Below are positions 51,318 to 64,000 of a stretch of DNA of 64,000 nucleotides, piece by piece. Each line of letters opens with the position of its first letter. Position 1 is the stretch's first letter. The position numbers were made by a program, and so were the translations under genes. The notes beneath the pieces were generated by a model that searched no databases, had not been told where the DNA came from, and worked only from the letters and a program-made list of their open reading frames with translations. The stretch comes from Centrapalus pauciflorus (taxonomy: Eukaryota; Streptophyta; Magnoliopsida; Asterales; Asteraceae): the NCBI GenBank assembly GCA_020465985.1, contig JAANYP010002776.1, forward strand, positions 222,501 through 286,500, given 5' to 3'.

Positions 51318-54300
51318 GTTGCCCTAGGTCTTTGAGGGAAAATTTGAGAGCTAGGAGGTTTATGAACTTGTTTATGAGAGTGGGTGAAGGACCTGTGATG
51401 ATGATGTCATCTACGTATACAAGAATGAAAATTGGAGAGGAGCCGATTTTGAGGGTGAAGAGGGAGGAGTCGGATATTGTTGGTTGAAATCCTTGAGAAA
51501 TGAGATATGTTTTTAATTCATCGTACCAAACACGCAAAGCTTGACGCATGCCATAGATAGCTTTCTTTAGTTTGGAAACATGGTTAGGAAATGAGGAATT
51601 AACAAAACCTGGTGGTTGGGACATGTAGACATCTTCATTGAGATTTCCTTCTAAGAAAGCGTTATTAATGTCTAATTGCCGCAGACACCATTTTTGTGAG
51701 ATTGCAAGAGATTGTATAAGTCGTAGAGTGGCCGGTTTGATTACAAGGCTAAACGTTTCAACATAGTCAATGCCCGGTCGTTGATGGAATTCTTTGGCAA
51801 CTAAACATGCCTTGAGATGTTCAACCGATCCATCCGGGTTATATTTGGTCCGAAATACCCATTTACAACCAACAAGATTAGGTGCGAGAGAGGATGGGAC
51901 AAGTTACCATGTTTTGTTTCATTCCAATGCATCAAATTCATCTTGCATTGCACAACGCCAAGCTGGTGTTTTTTAAACATGAGTTATAGTGGGGGGTTCA
52001 GTGGGATGAGTAGAAAAGGCATTGAAAAGAAGATAATTAGAATTATAGTATTTAGTGTTTGGTTTGGGATTGTTTCGAGTGTGAGGTCTTGAAGTTTGGG
52101 GATTATCAAGAGTAATGGTTGACGAGGAAGGGGGTATCGTATTGTGGTAGGTGGTGGTGGTGTTATGAGGAGGGATAGTAGAGGGGGAGGATGAGAGTGG
52201 TATTGTATTATGGGAAGTGGTGGTGTTATTTTGGGTTGTGGTTATTGGAGGGTGGCTCAAGGTATTTGGCTGAAGTTGTGGTAAGAATATTGTGGTCCAA
52301 TTAGAGGATTTGAAGGAATTTGGTGATTGTGTGGCAGTGAGTTTATTGAATGGAAATTCTGTTCCTATAAAGACTACATGTCTTGAAGTGTATAATTTGG
52401 AGGTTGTGGGGTTGTATGTATAGTATGCACTTTGGGTGGGGGAATAACCAACAAAGATACCAGGGTAGAACGAGGGTGTAGTTTGTGAGGAGAATAAGGA
52501 CAAAGCCATGGGTAACATAAGCACCCAAAACTTCTCAAATTGTTGTAGTTGGGTTGTTTGTTGAAGAGTCTAAAATACGGACAAGCATTTTGAAGAGTTG
52601 GAGTGGGGAGTTGATTGATTAGATAAGCTGCAGTGGTAAAGGCAAAGGGCCAAAAGGTTACGGGTAAGTGGGCTTGTGAGAGTAGAGCGAGTCCGGTTTC
52701 TACAATATGGCGATGACGTCTTTTGGCATATCCATTGTGTTCGGGAGTATGTGGCGGTAAAGTGAGATGAGATATGCCGCAAGCGGAGAAGTGAGAGACG
52801 AGTTTAATGTATTCACCCCCGTTATCCAAAAAAAATTGTTTTATTTTCTTGTAAAAATAGTTTTCTACTAGATTTTGGAAGCGGGCAAAGGTAGAAAAAG
52901 AGTCCGATTTGCGTTTTAAAGGATATAGCCGTATGTATTTGGTGAAATGATCAACAAAAATTATGTACTATTTGTAGTTGTCAAAAGATTCAATGGGAGA
53001 ACACCATACATCCTAAAAAATTAAATCGAGTGGTGCGGTGGAAGTGAGGGAGGTTTTATTGAATGGCAAACAATGACTCTTATTGATATGACAAGCATTA
53101 CAACTTTCATCAAAGTTGGAATTAAAGGAAACAACTGAAGACAATAATTTAAAAGTTTTGTTGTTGGGATGACCTAAACGATGATGCCAAGTTGTGGTAG
53201 AGGTTGGTTGCATGTAGAAAACCGATGGTGTGAGAGGATATCGTAATTCATACATTCCTTTGACTGCCGAGCCTTGAAAGAGAGTTGTTTGAGTTGCTCG
53301 ACCCTTAATGATAAATATGAAAGAGAAAAATTCAATTAGAATGTTATTGTCGGTGAAGAGACGAGATATAGAGATAATATTATTAGACAAGGAAGGTACG
53401 CATAAGACATTTTTTTAGTGTGAAAGAGGTGTGAGTGGTGTGAATAGTAAGAGAGTCGATATGAGTTATTTGTAAACACGAACCATCACCAATAACAAGC
53501 TCTTCCGTTTTGTCATATGGTGCATGGAGAGAGAGATTGTTCAGGTTATTTGTTACACGGTGGGATGCTCCTGAGTCAAACAACCAGTTTGTGGAGTTGA
53601 TGTCAGGAGTGTGCATTGTATGGACTTGAGCACCTTTTACCTGTGAAAATATATTATAAGAAGGAACAACAATGATAGGGTTAGTTTGTTTAAAAATAGG
53701 AAAATTGTGTAGAGGATGTCCTTTTTGATAACATCATTGGCATTTTCCTAGGAATGGGCGATTTCCAGTTGCCATCTGTGGTCCAACAGGAGTAGGTAAT
53801 ATGCCATTGAATTGAGAATTGGAGGTGCCATTGTATTGGCGTGAATTGTTCCAAGATGATTTGTTGTTGCCTTTGTTTTGAACATAGAAAACCGATGCCG
53901 GTTGATGAATCCCGCTATTGTTGATTTGTTGAGCCAATGATAATTCGTGGTTGATGAGTTTTTCGTGTAATTCAGTGAAGGAAATTGGGTTATCTCGGGC
54001 ATGTACGGCATCAAGTATTGGCTTTTAGGTGGTTGGATCAAGCCCATCGAGAATGGTATCGATGACATCTTCATCGTCCATCTTTTTGCCGAGAATGGCG
54101 AGCTCATCAACAACGGTTTTTATACATTGCATGTATTCCGTTATTGATTGTGTTGGGGTTTTTGAGAGTTGTCTTAAGCGGAGTTGTAATTGTTTTATAT
54201 GTCCACGAGATGGTGAAGCATACGTGCTGGCCAATGTTTTCCATGCTTCATATGACGACGTAGTGTTGGTTATGAGTGGTACGATCGGAGGTGAAAGGCT

Positions 54301-54555
54301 TCCTACGAGTGCATCGAAGAGAAGCCTCTCTTGACGAAACCATTGCTGACAATCTTTGTGGGGTGTGGTTGTTCCGTCATCAGCAACAGTGGGAGAAGGG
54401 GGTTTGCAGGTGCCGTTGCTGTACTTGTGTAGATCCAAGCCGTGAAGAATGGCTTTGATTTGGGTTTTCCATCCTAGGTTATTGGTAGTGGTGAGTTTGA
54501 GAGTACCCGGGAAGGACACGATTGTGAGGTCCTTCATTGACTGGTTGATAATCAT
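51318..54555 (-). pseudogene. element B gag, protease, integrase and RT 5' part, decayed
   Basis: On the minus strand, gag starts near 54555 (MIINQSMKDLTIVSFPGTLK) with WFRQERLLFDALVGSLSP and the ITEYMQ motif, and stops at about 54027. A frameshifted remainder leads to a zinc knuckle near 53735 in which the usual Trp codon is TGA. The protease has LFDSGASHRVTNN (about 53575). Pre-integrase has WHHRLGHPNNKTF (about 53200), and the integrase core has DNGGEY (52828) and EHNGYAKRRHRHIVETG. RT includes QLDINNAFLEGN, MSQPPGF and the catalytic YVDD near 51412, then is cut by element C. Confidence 0.8.
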
Positions 54556-54886
54556 TAATTAGTTGATAACGAGATTTTCTTCGTTGGACATTGTTTCCGG
54601 TGAGGAGGGCAAGGAAAAAGGGGAAGACATATTTTATGGAGAGCTAGGCTCTGATACCATATAAATGATCAGAGAATATAATGATCAATTCGTGTATTTC
54701 ATCACAAGTGAAAGAGTACATATATACATGAGCATTACACAATTACAGGAGATAATTATGGAGGTATATATGGTAGGCTATAACTCCATATAACTAATAC
54801 AAAGGAAATCAAAATACATTAAATATAATAAAGAGTGTAAATAATATACATAAATAGATAACGTGATTTGAGGTAATCACTTAATA

Positions 54887-55800
54887 CCACCATTGCTAAT
54901 CCTGATATCCAACACCTTCTCACTATGTTTTCATCGATTTTTAAAGATCTAATGGGGGTTGCCGCCGTTGCGGGTTGGTTTCAACCACAAAATTACTCTT
55001 CGGGAGGGGTCTAATCCCATTAACTTACGACCTTACCGTTACCCTCTGTTGCAAAAAGATGTCATTGAGAAACTCACTCATGAGTTACTGGAACAGGGTG
55101 TGATTAGGCATAGCATCTGTGCCTTCGCATCACCGGTGGTGTTAGTAAAAAAAAAGATGGTGGATGGCGAATGTGTATTGACTACCGATCGCTAAACAAA
55201 GCCACTATCCCTAACCGATTTACTATTCCCTTGGTTGATGAGCTCTTAGATGAATTGCATGGTACCTAGTTTTTTTCGAAAATTGCCTTAAAGTCAGGGT
55301 ACTATAAAATCAGAATGGAAGAACAAGATGTTCACAAAACAGCTTTTCGAACTCATTGTGGCCGTTTTATATTTCTTGTTATGCCATTCGGCCTCATGAA
55401 CGCTCCATCAACCTTTCAAAATCTGATGAATAGGGTGTTTGAACCGTATCTAAGGAAGTTCGTGTTGGTATTTTTCGAAGACATCCTTATTTATAGCCCT
55501 AGTTGGTCTTCATATTTGGAGCATTTGGCTACTATCTTTACCATCTTGCAAAGGAATTCCCTCTTTGCTAAGTTAAGCAAATGTTCTTTTGGGGTTACTG
55601 AGATTGAATATCTTGGTCATATCATCAGTGAACATGGTGTGTCTACGGATCTTAACAAAATTCGTGCGAAGGTTGATTAGCCAACACCGCAGAATGTCAA
55701 ACAAGTTAGGGGATTTTTGGGGTTTACAGGGTACTACCATAAATTCATTCGTTACGGTACTATTGCTAAGCCTCTCACTCAACTATTAAAAAAGGATGCC
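54887..55800 (+). pseudogene. element A reverse transcriptase, decayed
   Basis: This continues A after element B. NPDIQHLLTMFSSIFKDLMG is the linker before RT, followed by GFNHKITLREGSNPINLRPY. Stops occur at 55193 and 55268, and there is a frameshift near 55160. The palm motif reads LVFFEDILIYS where family members have FFDD or FVDD, so the first catalytic Asp is Glu. MPFGLMNAPSTFQNLMNRVF is otherwise well kept. Confidence 0.8.
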
Positions 55801-55848
55801 TTTCACTAGAGTGAGGAGGCTGCAGAAGCTTTTACTAATCTCAAAGAC

Positions 55849-57168
55849 TTGATAGTAAATCCAACTGTACTTGCACTTCCTGCTTTTAATGCCACGTTTA
55901 TCATCGAAACACACGCATCTGGATCGGGTATTGGGGTTGTTTTGATGCAGAATGGCCATCCAATAGCTTTTATCAGTAAAGCCTTATCCCCTCGAAATCT
56001 CAGGTTGTCAACATATGAACGGGAGCTGTTGGCTATAATTCATGCTATTCAAAAGTGGAGCCAATATCTTTTGGATAGACATTTTATTATAAAAACCGAT
56101 AAAGAGAGTTTAAAACACTTGTTGGAAAATAAGGTGTCAACACCATTTCAACAAAAATGGTTGTCAAAGTTATTGGGATTTGATTATGAGATTCAATACA
56201 AAAAGGGAGCTGAGAATATTGTAGCAGATGCTTTATCAAGGGTTACTGGTGGAGAATTATTACAATTGGCTATTTCAACGATTTCTTCAGACTTGTTGGA
56301 TCTTATTAAGGCTTCTTGGGAAACTGATGCTTCACTGCTCCAAATCATTAAGGATTTGAAATGCAATCTGACTTCACATTCTAAATACAGGTGGGACGGC
56401 CAGGAATTATGGAGGAAGGGTAAGCTGGTTCTGGGAAATGTTTGGCCATTGAAGAATACAATTTTGCAATGGGTCCATGATTCTTCTCATGGTGGGCATT
56501 CTGGTGTTTCTGCTACTGTTAAAAAAGTTTCTCGGTTGTTTTTTTGGCCGAAGCTAAAATTGGATGTTAGCAATTACATTCGACAGTGTGAAGTGTGTCA
56601 AAGATGTAAGGCAGACCTTGCTGCCTCTCCTGGTTTACTGCAACCTCTTCCTATCCTGAATGCTGTGTGGGAAGATATTGCAATGGATTTCATCGAAGGG
56701 TTGCCAATGTCGAACGGAAAAAGTGTTATACTAGTGGTAATCAATCGTCTCAGTAAGTATGCTCATTTCCTGTCGTCAAAACATCCTTATACAGTATTGG
56801 ATGTGGCTCAGTTTTTTCTTGATTCTATTTTTAAATTGAACGGGTTCCCCAAGTCGATTGTATCGGATACAGATAAATCTTTTCTTAGTTCGTTTTGGAA
56901 GGAATTAGTTCGTCTTCAGGGAATTGAGCAGCGGTTGTCTAGTGCTTACCATGCACAAACAGATGGACAGTCTGAGGTCCTTAATCGATGTCTCGAGGGG
57001 TATTTACGATGTATGTGTTCTGATAAGCCAGGTGATTGGTTCAAATGGCTTCCACTTGCTAAATATTGGTACCACACGAACTTTCATTCTACTACTAAGT
57101 TAACCCCTTTTGAAGTTGTGTATGGTCAACTGCCTCCGCTGCATTTACCCTATCTTCCTGGTGAAAGT
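55849..57168 (+). pseudogene. element A RNase H and integrase, long open remnant
   Basis: A continuous frame of about 440 codons holds RNase H (FIIETHASGSGIGVVLMQNG; STYERELLAIIHAIQKWSQY) with HFIIKTDKESLKHLLENK. Integrase follows, with an HHCC zinc domain (HDSSHGGHSG ... CEVCQRC) and a catalytic core (MDFIEGLP; IVSDTDKSF; DGQSEVLNR), the D,D,E set apparently complete. The start of RNase H is missing upstream because of stops. The frame is truncated after LHLPYLPGES by element E, so the integrase C-terminus is absent. Confidence 0.8.
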
Positions 57169-57349
57169 TGTTATTTTAGAATAATCTCCCGTTAATATTT
57201 GATTGAGCAAAGCAATATTAAATATACATTTAGGTGGGCCATTGGGCCAAACTAAGAAAACTAAGCGAATACAAATAAGGTCCATTAACAAATACAAATA
57301 ATGGTCCACTAATAGTCCCCCGCAGTTTGAGGGGAGGAGAACGGACACT

Positions 57350-58592
57350 TAAACTGGAGCGGAAATCGGCAAAGAGATGAAACAGCAATCCTTTGGTGAA
57401 GATGTCAACATATTGAAACTTAGAGGGGACATGGAGAACACGAACTTCGCTTTTGGCAACCTTGTCCCAAACAAAGTGAATGTCAATCTCGATATGCTTG
57501 GTACGTTGGTGGTGGACTGGGTTTGGTGAGAGGTACACGACGCTTACGTTATCACAGTAGACTAGCGAGGCAGAATGAAGTGGAAGACATAGTTTGCAAG
57601 GAGGTTGCAGATCCATGCCGTCTCAACAACCACATTTGCGACTCCACGATATTCAGCCTCCGCACTAGATCGAGAGGTGGTCTGTTGCCGTTTGGAAGAC
57701 CACGAGATAAGGTTGTCGCCAAGAAAAACACAATAACCAGACGTCGATCTACGTGTTGCATGGCAGCCAGCCCAATCGGCATCAATGTAAGCAGTCAGCT
57801 GGAATGAAGAGGAACGAAATAGCCGAAGACCCAAATCAGTGGTACCGCGTATGTATCGAAGAACGCGCTTCATGGCATTAAGGTGAGGCTCTCGAGGGTC
57901 ATGCATATAAAGACACAGCTACTAAACGTCGTATGCAATATCCGATCGAGTAAAGGTGAGATACTGAAGTGCCCCGGCCAGGATCCGATATAGTTCTGGA
58001 TCAAAGACGGGAGGACCATCAGGTCCAAGGTTCTTATCAAGATCGACAGGTGTGCGACTGGAGTTGCAATTTACCATTTGGGAGCGTTCCAAAATTGCCA
58101 TAGCATAGTCGACTGAGAGAGAAACAACCCAGATGGGTTGCGAACTGTAGAAATACCCAAGAAGTAGTTAAGGGATCCGATATTAGTTATAGAAAACTCA
58201 CGATGTAAGAGACCCACAATGCGTTGAAGAAGAGTCGTCGAGGAGGCCGTGAGAATCATCAACATATAAAAGCAGGTATGCCGTATCAAAACCTCGATGA
58301 AAAATAAAGAGTGAGGCGTCGGAATTGCTGTGAGTAAAACCGACCCTGGTGGGGAACAATGTAAATCTTTGGAACCAGGCGCGAGGCACCTGTTTAAGAC
58401 CATAGAGGGACTTTTGCAAATGGCTGACATAGTCACGTTGATTATGATCATGGAACCCCGGTGGTTGATGCATGTAAACCGTCTCCGCCAACAAGCCGTT
58501 AAGAAATGCATTCTTAACATCAAGTTGGTGTATGGGCCAATCTCGAGATAAGGCGAGGCTAAGCACAGTGCGGATCGTTGCTGGTTTGACAA
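57350..58592 (-). pseudogene. element E reverse transcriptase and RNase H, frameshifted
   Basis: Minus-strand copia RT begins at the junction with F (VKPATIRTVLSLALSRDWPI), with QLDVKNAFLNG, MHQPPGF, LYGLKQVPRAWFQRF and catalytic YVDD near 58262. A frameshift follows, then SITNIGSLNYFLGIS. Another break precedes RNase H (AYIDADWAGCHATRRSTSGY; SRSSAEAEYRGVANVVVETA), and a last frame carries TKHIEIDIHFVWDKV and the terminal YVDIFTKGL. Confidence 0.8.
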
Positions 58593-59952
58593 TGAAACAT
58601 CCGGCATTAATCCAGGTTAGCAACTACGACCTAATCCGTATTTAATAGCCAATTATAACCTAATCAGTGGTCATTAGAAATTAATCAAAGTAATTAACAA
58701 TGTTCATAAGGAAATTCAACTCAATTAGAATCAAATTCATCGGTGCGATAAATCAGGAAATCAATTAATCCGATCGATTTTCGATACGAAGGATTAATTC
58801 AACTAAGTATATAATTAAATTATGATTAGTGACACTAATCATCCATTAATACACTTACTTAACATTAATTATGCAAGACTAAAACAATTCATTAAACAAA
58901 TGCATTCAAAAGTATTTATGAATTTACATAAAAAGGGAAATACAAGAATACATTCTAAATACATTTATACAAAAAAAAAAATACAAGATAATATCTTCAA
59001 AAATCTGCCCATAGGAGGTACATAAAGGACTTGATAAATATTTTTTTTACTCAACATTTCAACATCAAATCCCTCTACACCATCCTCCTTTCAATTCAAA
59101 GAAGATCTTACACTCCACCCCTCTTATCACCATCAATTCAACCTCCATCTTTTGCCTATAAATAGAGATCTTCCCTTTCATTATTTTCACACCAAAACCC
59201 TTCTTTCTTCTCTCTAAAAACCGGATCCCACACACACACACATTACCAACATTTTCATTCAAGTGTTCTTGGTGAAATTCAAGTGTTCTTGGTCCAAATC
59301 TTGCAAGAGTAACTTCTTCTCAATTTCATACTTCTAACACATCAAAGTAAGTAAATACTAACTTTTTCATCATACATTTATGTTTATATAAGTCTTGCAT
59401 AGTATATATAATCACCAACAACAACAAGTTTCATAAAAACTCAAGTTTATAAGTTTCTAGTTTTTGTTTTTAAGTTGTTTCTTTAAATGTGTTTAAGAAT
59501 ATATAAACACATCATAAAAGTGTAAATATTATGAAAACAAGTAATATATGTGTTTTATAACTTTTATACAAGTAGTCTTTGAATAAACAACAAGAATCAT
59601 ACGTTATTTCAAGTTTATAAACTGCGGAATTTCGGAAGAAAATTTATATCGACTTTGAAAAATCATAACTAATTCATAACTTATCGAAATGAGTTGATTC
59701 TTGTCTCAAAAGTTAGATCTATGTCTTAACTATAGATCTGGAAGTTTTCATAATTTATTTTGGAGTTTAAGACCTCCAGAAATTATTTAGGAAACCGAAA
59801 GTTTGACAGCTCAAAAATGGTCGTGCTTGATTCTAAAAATCCTTTGTATATAGTAGTTTAATGTCCTAGAAAACCAAATCCTAAAACGTTTTGGAGCTTG
59901 GTCAAAAACAGCCTCAAAGTAGGCCGAAAAACCTCTGAAAAAGCTGAAAAAT

Positions 59953-59960
59953 TATATATA

Positions 59961-60002
<42 letters not shown>
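59953..60002. repeat. (TA)n run in element F LTR
   Basis: About 50 bp of TA repeats with one TTT interruption lie at the same LTR position as the expansion in element D's 3' LTR. Confidence 0.9.
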
Positions 60003-60006
<4 letters not shown>

Positions 60007-61068
60007 TGACGTTTTAAGTGGGTTTTATTTATAAACTTGTAATGTTGGGTGATTTAAGACATAAAAATCTATAAATATATATTATCATATATTAGAGATA
60101 TTAAGTCCCTATTATCATTTAGGGTTCGATTTAACTCACCCTGTGCATCATCCATCAACTTACGCTAAATAGCATTTTTCGCTCGTTTTTGCCATCACAA
60201 GCACGGTGAGTCCCCATAGCCCCTATTTTCACAATGTTATGTTTTGGGGTTGAAATACATGCTTCGTTTTTATATGGACACGAAAACAACTTCATTTCTA
60301 ATATGTATTACACATGTGGTTCCATCCGCCCTTATATCATGAACCGTTAATTGTATTTATTTGTAAGCATGAATATATTGTGGATAGATCTATCGGGAGT
60401 CATGTCCCCCATTCGGGTTAGTTCGGGTCGGCTAAAAGCGAGTGCATATATATTTAACACATGGTATTACGTATGGGAATACTGCGCAGAGCAAACTCAT
60501 TTTAACTAAGCTTCGGTTGCATGATGGTTTATATGTAATACATAACATGGAATTTATGACTATAAATTCAAACTCTACTGTTGTTGTCCATACCAGTCAG
60601 ATTTACGTGTAAACCTATGAGCTCACCAACAATTTTTGTTGACGTATTTTAGCGTGTATTTTCAGGAAATTAAGGCAAGTGTGCCTTCGGACGTATTTAC
60701 TTTCAAGCTTCCGCATCCATGGAGTCGCATGCATATTCAAAACTAACGGAGATTTTGCTGCATTATTTTGGATACTTTAATTATGTAATTAAATCTCTGT
60801 ATTGTGCGAATTTCTTTTCTTCATATCAGACTATGTAAAACATTGCTATATTTTATAATTTTAACGATGTATTTTAAAAACGTCCATATAGTGGTCGTTC
60901 GTTATGATAATGGTTATGCTTCCGCGACGTCGCGCTTCGTTACCAACCGGGATAACGGGGTGTGACAGATTGGTATCAGAGCCATAGTTATAGTGAACTA
61001 GGCTGCATTAATACCTAGACTATAATTGTTACAAAAACTAAACTTTTTTCAAGAACTGTGAATACATA

Positions 61069-64000
61069 TATGGACCCTGATGACAATAACATGTCGAACA
61101 ACACGGTTATTATCCTCTTTGACTCAGAGAATAAATTCTCACCCATGGAACAAGGAAGCCAAGGTGACACTGAGGTGTACTTTGGATCGGGAACCCACCC
61201 AGACCAAATCAATGACGATGTAATCAAAACACAAGGAGGGCAACTGTGGCCCTGCAGGACATATTGCTCCACCATCACCACCACCCACATATTCCATCCT
61301 ACATCTTATTCAGAGACCACCCCAATGGGCCATTGAAGAAGTTCACCCATAGGAAAAGGGTGTGACTGGCACAACGGGAGTCTATCCCGGTACCTGCCCG
61401 TCAGCCAAGCCCGCCACAGTAACGACGGGCAACCATAAGACAGTGGGGATGGATGCCTCTCACTCTCCAAGAGTGGTGAAACAAGGAAGGGATCCAATGC
61501 CAGTTTGAAGTCGGAACACCATCTTCCTCTCAAGTGCCGACACTTACCCAGAAACCTACGTAACAAATGATGCCTCTGTTGGTGGCAAGGGCCGCCTGAC
61601 ACGACCCCCAATTTCGACAAAACCCACCAAGAGATCGGTGAGATCTTTGCAAGGATTAAGTTGGAGACAATACAAACCACCAAGAAACCTTGGGCCGACT
61701 AGAATACCAAGGCGATTCAACAAGACGGGATCAACGAATTGTGACAGCGCCCAAAGCCCGCAGTGCAGAACTAAGCCAACGACTTAACACTCTGGAATAC
61801 GAGAAAACCCCGGAGGCATCTCATACTTTGTACCCGTTTATAGTATTTCTCTAGGTTTTACTATCTGATATATCTTAGGGTATGCAAGGCTTAAGAATTT
61901 ATTGGAAAATTCCGACCATATCATGTATAAAGATTAGGTATCCAACATTTTAATGAAAAACTAAGTTTTATCTATAACTAGGAGCATGAGGATATGTAGT
62001 ACCACAATCTGCCTAAGAAATTTCAAACCCATAGACTTATCCTCTTACCCCATTAGATACCACTTATGCATTTCTACTATTTGATACCGGTGCTGCTAAG
62101 AGCTTTATATCCACTAAGTTCAGTAAGCAGATAAATTCCATTCTTACACCATTAAGTGCCACTTATGCTATTGAAGTTGATGACAGTAAGACGCTTAAGA
62201 CAAATAATATAAGTCGCGGATGCTCCTTAGAATTAGTAGGCCGACTATTTGAAACAGACTTGAAACCCGTCAAACTGGGAAGTGTTTACGTGGTCATAGG
62301 CATGGATTGACTATCGAAGAATCGTGCGGTAATAGTGTGCAACAAGAACACGATTCATATACCTTTAGTCAATAAGAAGGTCCTTACTATTCAACGCAAA
62401 ACAAGAAAATTACCAAAGTAAGCATCATCCCTAGCATTAGGACCCTGAAGTGTTGACAGAGAGGGAGCCAAAGGAAAAGCGGCTCGAAAATATTCTTATT
62501 ATTTAAGGTTAACCCAAAGTTTTTCCAGAACACTTACCTGAATACCCAACATCGAGGCAAGTCATATTCAAAAAAAAAAAAATCGGCCTAGTATCAGGTG
62601 CGGTACCAGTGGCTCGAGCACCATGACAATTAGCCCCATCAGTAGTGTAAGAATAGTCCAACCAACTATAGGAGCTCTTAGAGAAAGAGTTTATCAAACC
62701 GAATTCCTCGCTTTGGAGGAGCTCCAGTTTTGTTCATAAAGAAGAAGGATGGTACCTTCAGAAGGTGCATCAATTACTAAGAGCTAAATAAACTGAAAGA
62801 ACCGATACCCGCTCACAAGGATCAATGAATTGTTTGACCAAACTCCAAGAATTAAGCTTCTATTCGAAGTTCGACCTAAGGTCTGGTTATCATCAGGTTA
62901 GAGTTCACAAGAAAGATATTCCAAAGACAGTCTTCAGATTCCGTTACGGTCATCATAGATTCCTATTAATGCCGTTTGGATTAACTCGTGCCTCAACGGT
63001 ATTCATGGACCTCATAAATCGGGTGTGCAAACCTATCTAGACAAATTCATGTTTGTATTCATGAATGACATCTTAATCTACTCACGAAACCAGGAGGAGC
63101 ACGAGCAAACATTTAAGACTAATTCTGGAGTTGTTGAAGAAAGAATAATTATATGCTAAGCTTTCTAAGTTTGACTTTGGGCTAATATTGGAATCCAAGT
63201 CGACCCCACAAGGATCGAGGCTATCAGGAATTGGTCACCTCTTAGAACCCCATAGAGATACGACAGTACATAAGACTTGCCACTTATTATAGGCAATTAT
63301 CAAAGGTTTCTCAAAGATCACCGGACCTCTAACAAAACTGACCCGAAAAGACATTAAGTATGATTGGGGCGAGGATCAGGAGACATCATATCAGTTATTA
63401 AAGCACAATCTGTGCAGCGCGCTTATTTTACCCAAGAGAAGCAAGAAATTTGTAGATTACTGTGACGCTTCACACAATGGGTTGATATCGAAAGATAGGG
63501 TCATAGCTTATACTTTATGAAAACTTAGGGTTCACTAGGTGAATTACACAACGCATGATCTAGATCTTGGATCAGTAGTCTTTATCCTTAAGACTTGAAG
63601 ACATTAGTTGTACGGTAAGAAGTGCACTACAGACCATAAGAGCCTCGAACGCATCTTGAACCAGAAAGAGTCAAATATGAGGTAACATCATTGATGGAGC
63701 TAATAAGTGATTGCAACTGTGAAATTCGTTATCACTTGAGGAAAACTGATATGGTTGCAAACGCTCAGAGCCGAAAGGAACAAGTTACGCCGTTAAGAGT
63801 ACCAACCCTAGTTATAATCATTCAACCAAACCTTCCTTCCTTAGTTCATGGTGCACTAGTAGAAGCTGTTAAGGAGGAAAATATGAAAAATGAAGCCCTG
63901 CACGGAATGGATAAATAGTTTGGGATAAGGGTTAATGAAAACTGATACCTCATGAATAGAGTCTGGTTACCCTGTTTTTGATAGAGTAAGAAAGCTGGTT
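61069..64000 (+). pseudogene. element F gag-pol remnant
   Basis: The gag start MDPDDNNMSNNTVIILFDSE runs about 89 codons to a stop at 61334. Then come broken gag pieces (GEIFARIKLE near 61640), a protease trace with LFDTGAAKSFIS (about 62080) and IGMD followed by TGA for Trp (62307). RT has FYSKFDLRSGYHQVRVHKKD and LLMPFGLT (62850-62990). RNase H has TGA (63596) and TAG (63605) at the same codons as element D. The sequence runs off the window before integrase. Confidence 0.8.

Larger units (their letters stand above)
57169..64000 (-). mobile_element. element E: Ty1/copia, minus strand, inserted in element A
   Basis: The 3' LTR in plus coordinates is about 57169-57308 (140 bp), starting TGTTATTTTAGAATAATC. 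On the minus strand it is preceded by a polypurine tract, GCGGGGGACTATTAG. Only its 3' half is present in the window before F cuts it at 58592; the 5' part and other LTR lie outside. The LTR borders are inferred from the TG..CA rule and the break in A's integrase, so they may be off by a few bases. Presumed target copy AAAGT at 57164-57168. Confidence 0.65.
58593..64000 (+). mobile_element. element F: second copy of element D family, 3' end outside window
   Basis: The 5' LTR is 58593-60967 (about 2375 bp), TGAAACATCCGGC...GGGGTGTGACA, collinear with both D LTRs. The primer-binding site TGGTATCAGAGCC is at 60971-60983. Presumed target copy GACAA at 58588-58592; the partner is not in the window. 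The internal region is collinear with D but keeps a longer gag start. F lies in RT of element E. Confidence 0.88.

Overview
The window is nuclear DNA from a flowering plant. It shows GT-AG introns, AT-rich intergenic DNA, many MITEs, a tRNA-derived SINE and nested LTR retrotransposons. The downstream ORF of the Sirevirus-like element, the large-LTR Ty3/gypsy family and the gene sequences look most like the daisy family (Asteraceae). That family-level call is inference; I cannot name a species.

Layout. 1-2160: edge of a minus-strand neighbourhood, with a short exon-like piece resembling UPF1 helicase at 1-84 and two weak minus-strand exon candidates. 2161-2508: AT-rich promoter interval. 2461-about 14700: one complete plus-strand gene for a SURP plus G-patch splicing-factor-like protein, with eight coding exons and a predicted 442 residues. 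Its introns carry a series of MITEs and a SINE with a perfect 14-bp target duplication. 14890-20400: gene-poor DNA with more terminal-inverted-repeat elements. 20511-23061: a single-repeat R3-MYB gene (CAPRICE/TRIPTYCHON type). Exons 1 and 2 are intact, but exon 3 has lost its splice acceptor AG and has a TGA where a conserved arginine belongs. 23100-30830: non-coding, with a solo LTR, GT/CA microsatellites and old retroelement-like sequence.

30.8-64 kb is a stack of LTR retrotransposons resolved by LTRs and target-site duplications. Element A (Ty3/gypsy, Reina-like, plus strand) is the host. A solo LTR (31341-32463) sits in its gag. Element B (Ty1/copia, minus strand, 34067-54886, TSD CCACC) sits between its protease and reverse transcriptase. 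B contains C (Sirevirus-like copia, plus strand, 35160-51317), and C contains D (large-LTR gypsy, plus strand, 39631-48520, TSD GTATG). Near its 3' end A is broken again by E (copia, minus strand, from about 57169). E is in turn broken by F (58593 to beyond the window), a second copy of D's family. A's 3' end, E's 5' end and F's 3' end lie outside the window.

No element appears autonomous: all have stops, frameshifts or deletions. Only the SURP/G-patch gene looks functional as a host gene. I see no clearly new biological system. The most informative items are the broken R3-MYB gene, the dated nest, the evidence that the D/F family spread while already defective, the crowding of small elements in one housekeeping gene (one of them 8 bp from a splice donor), and a GT-rich tract with recurring short palindromes.
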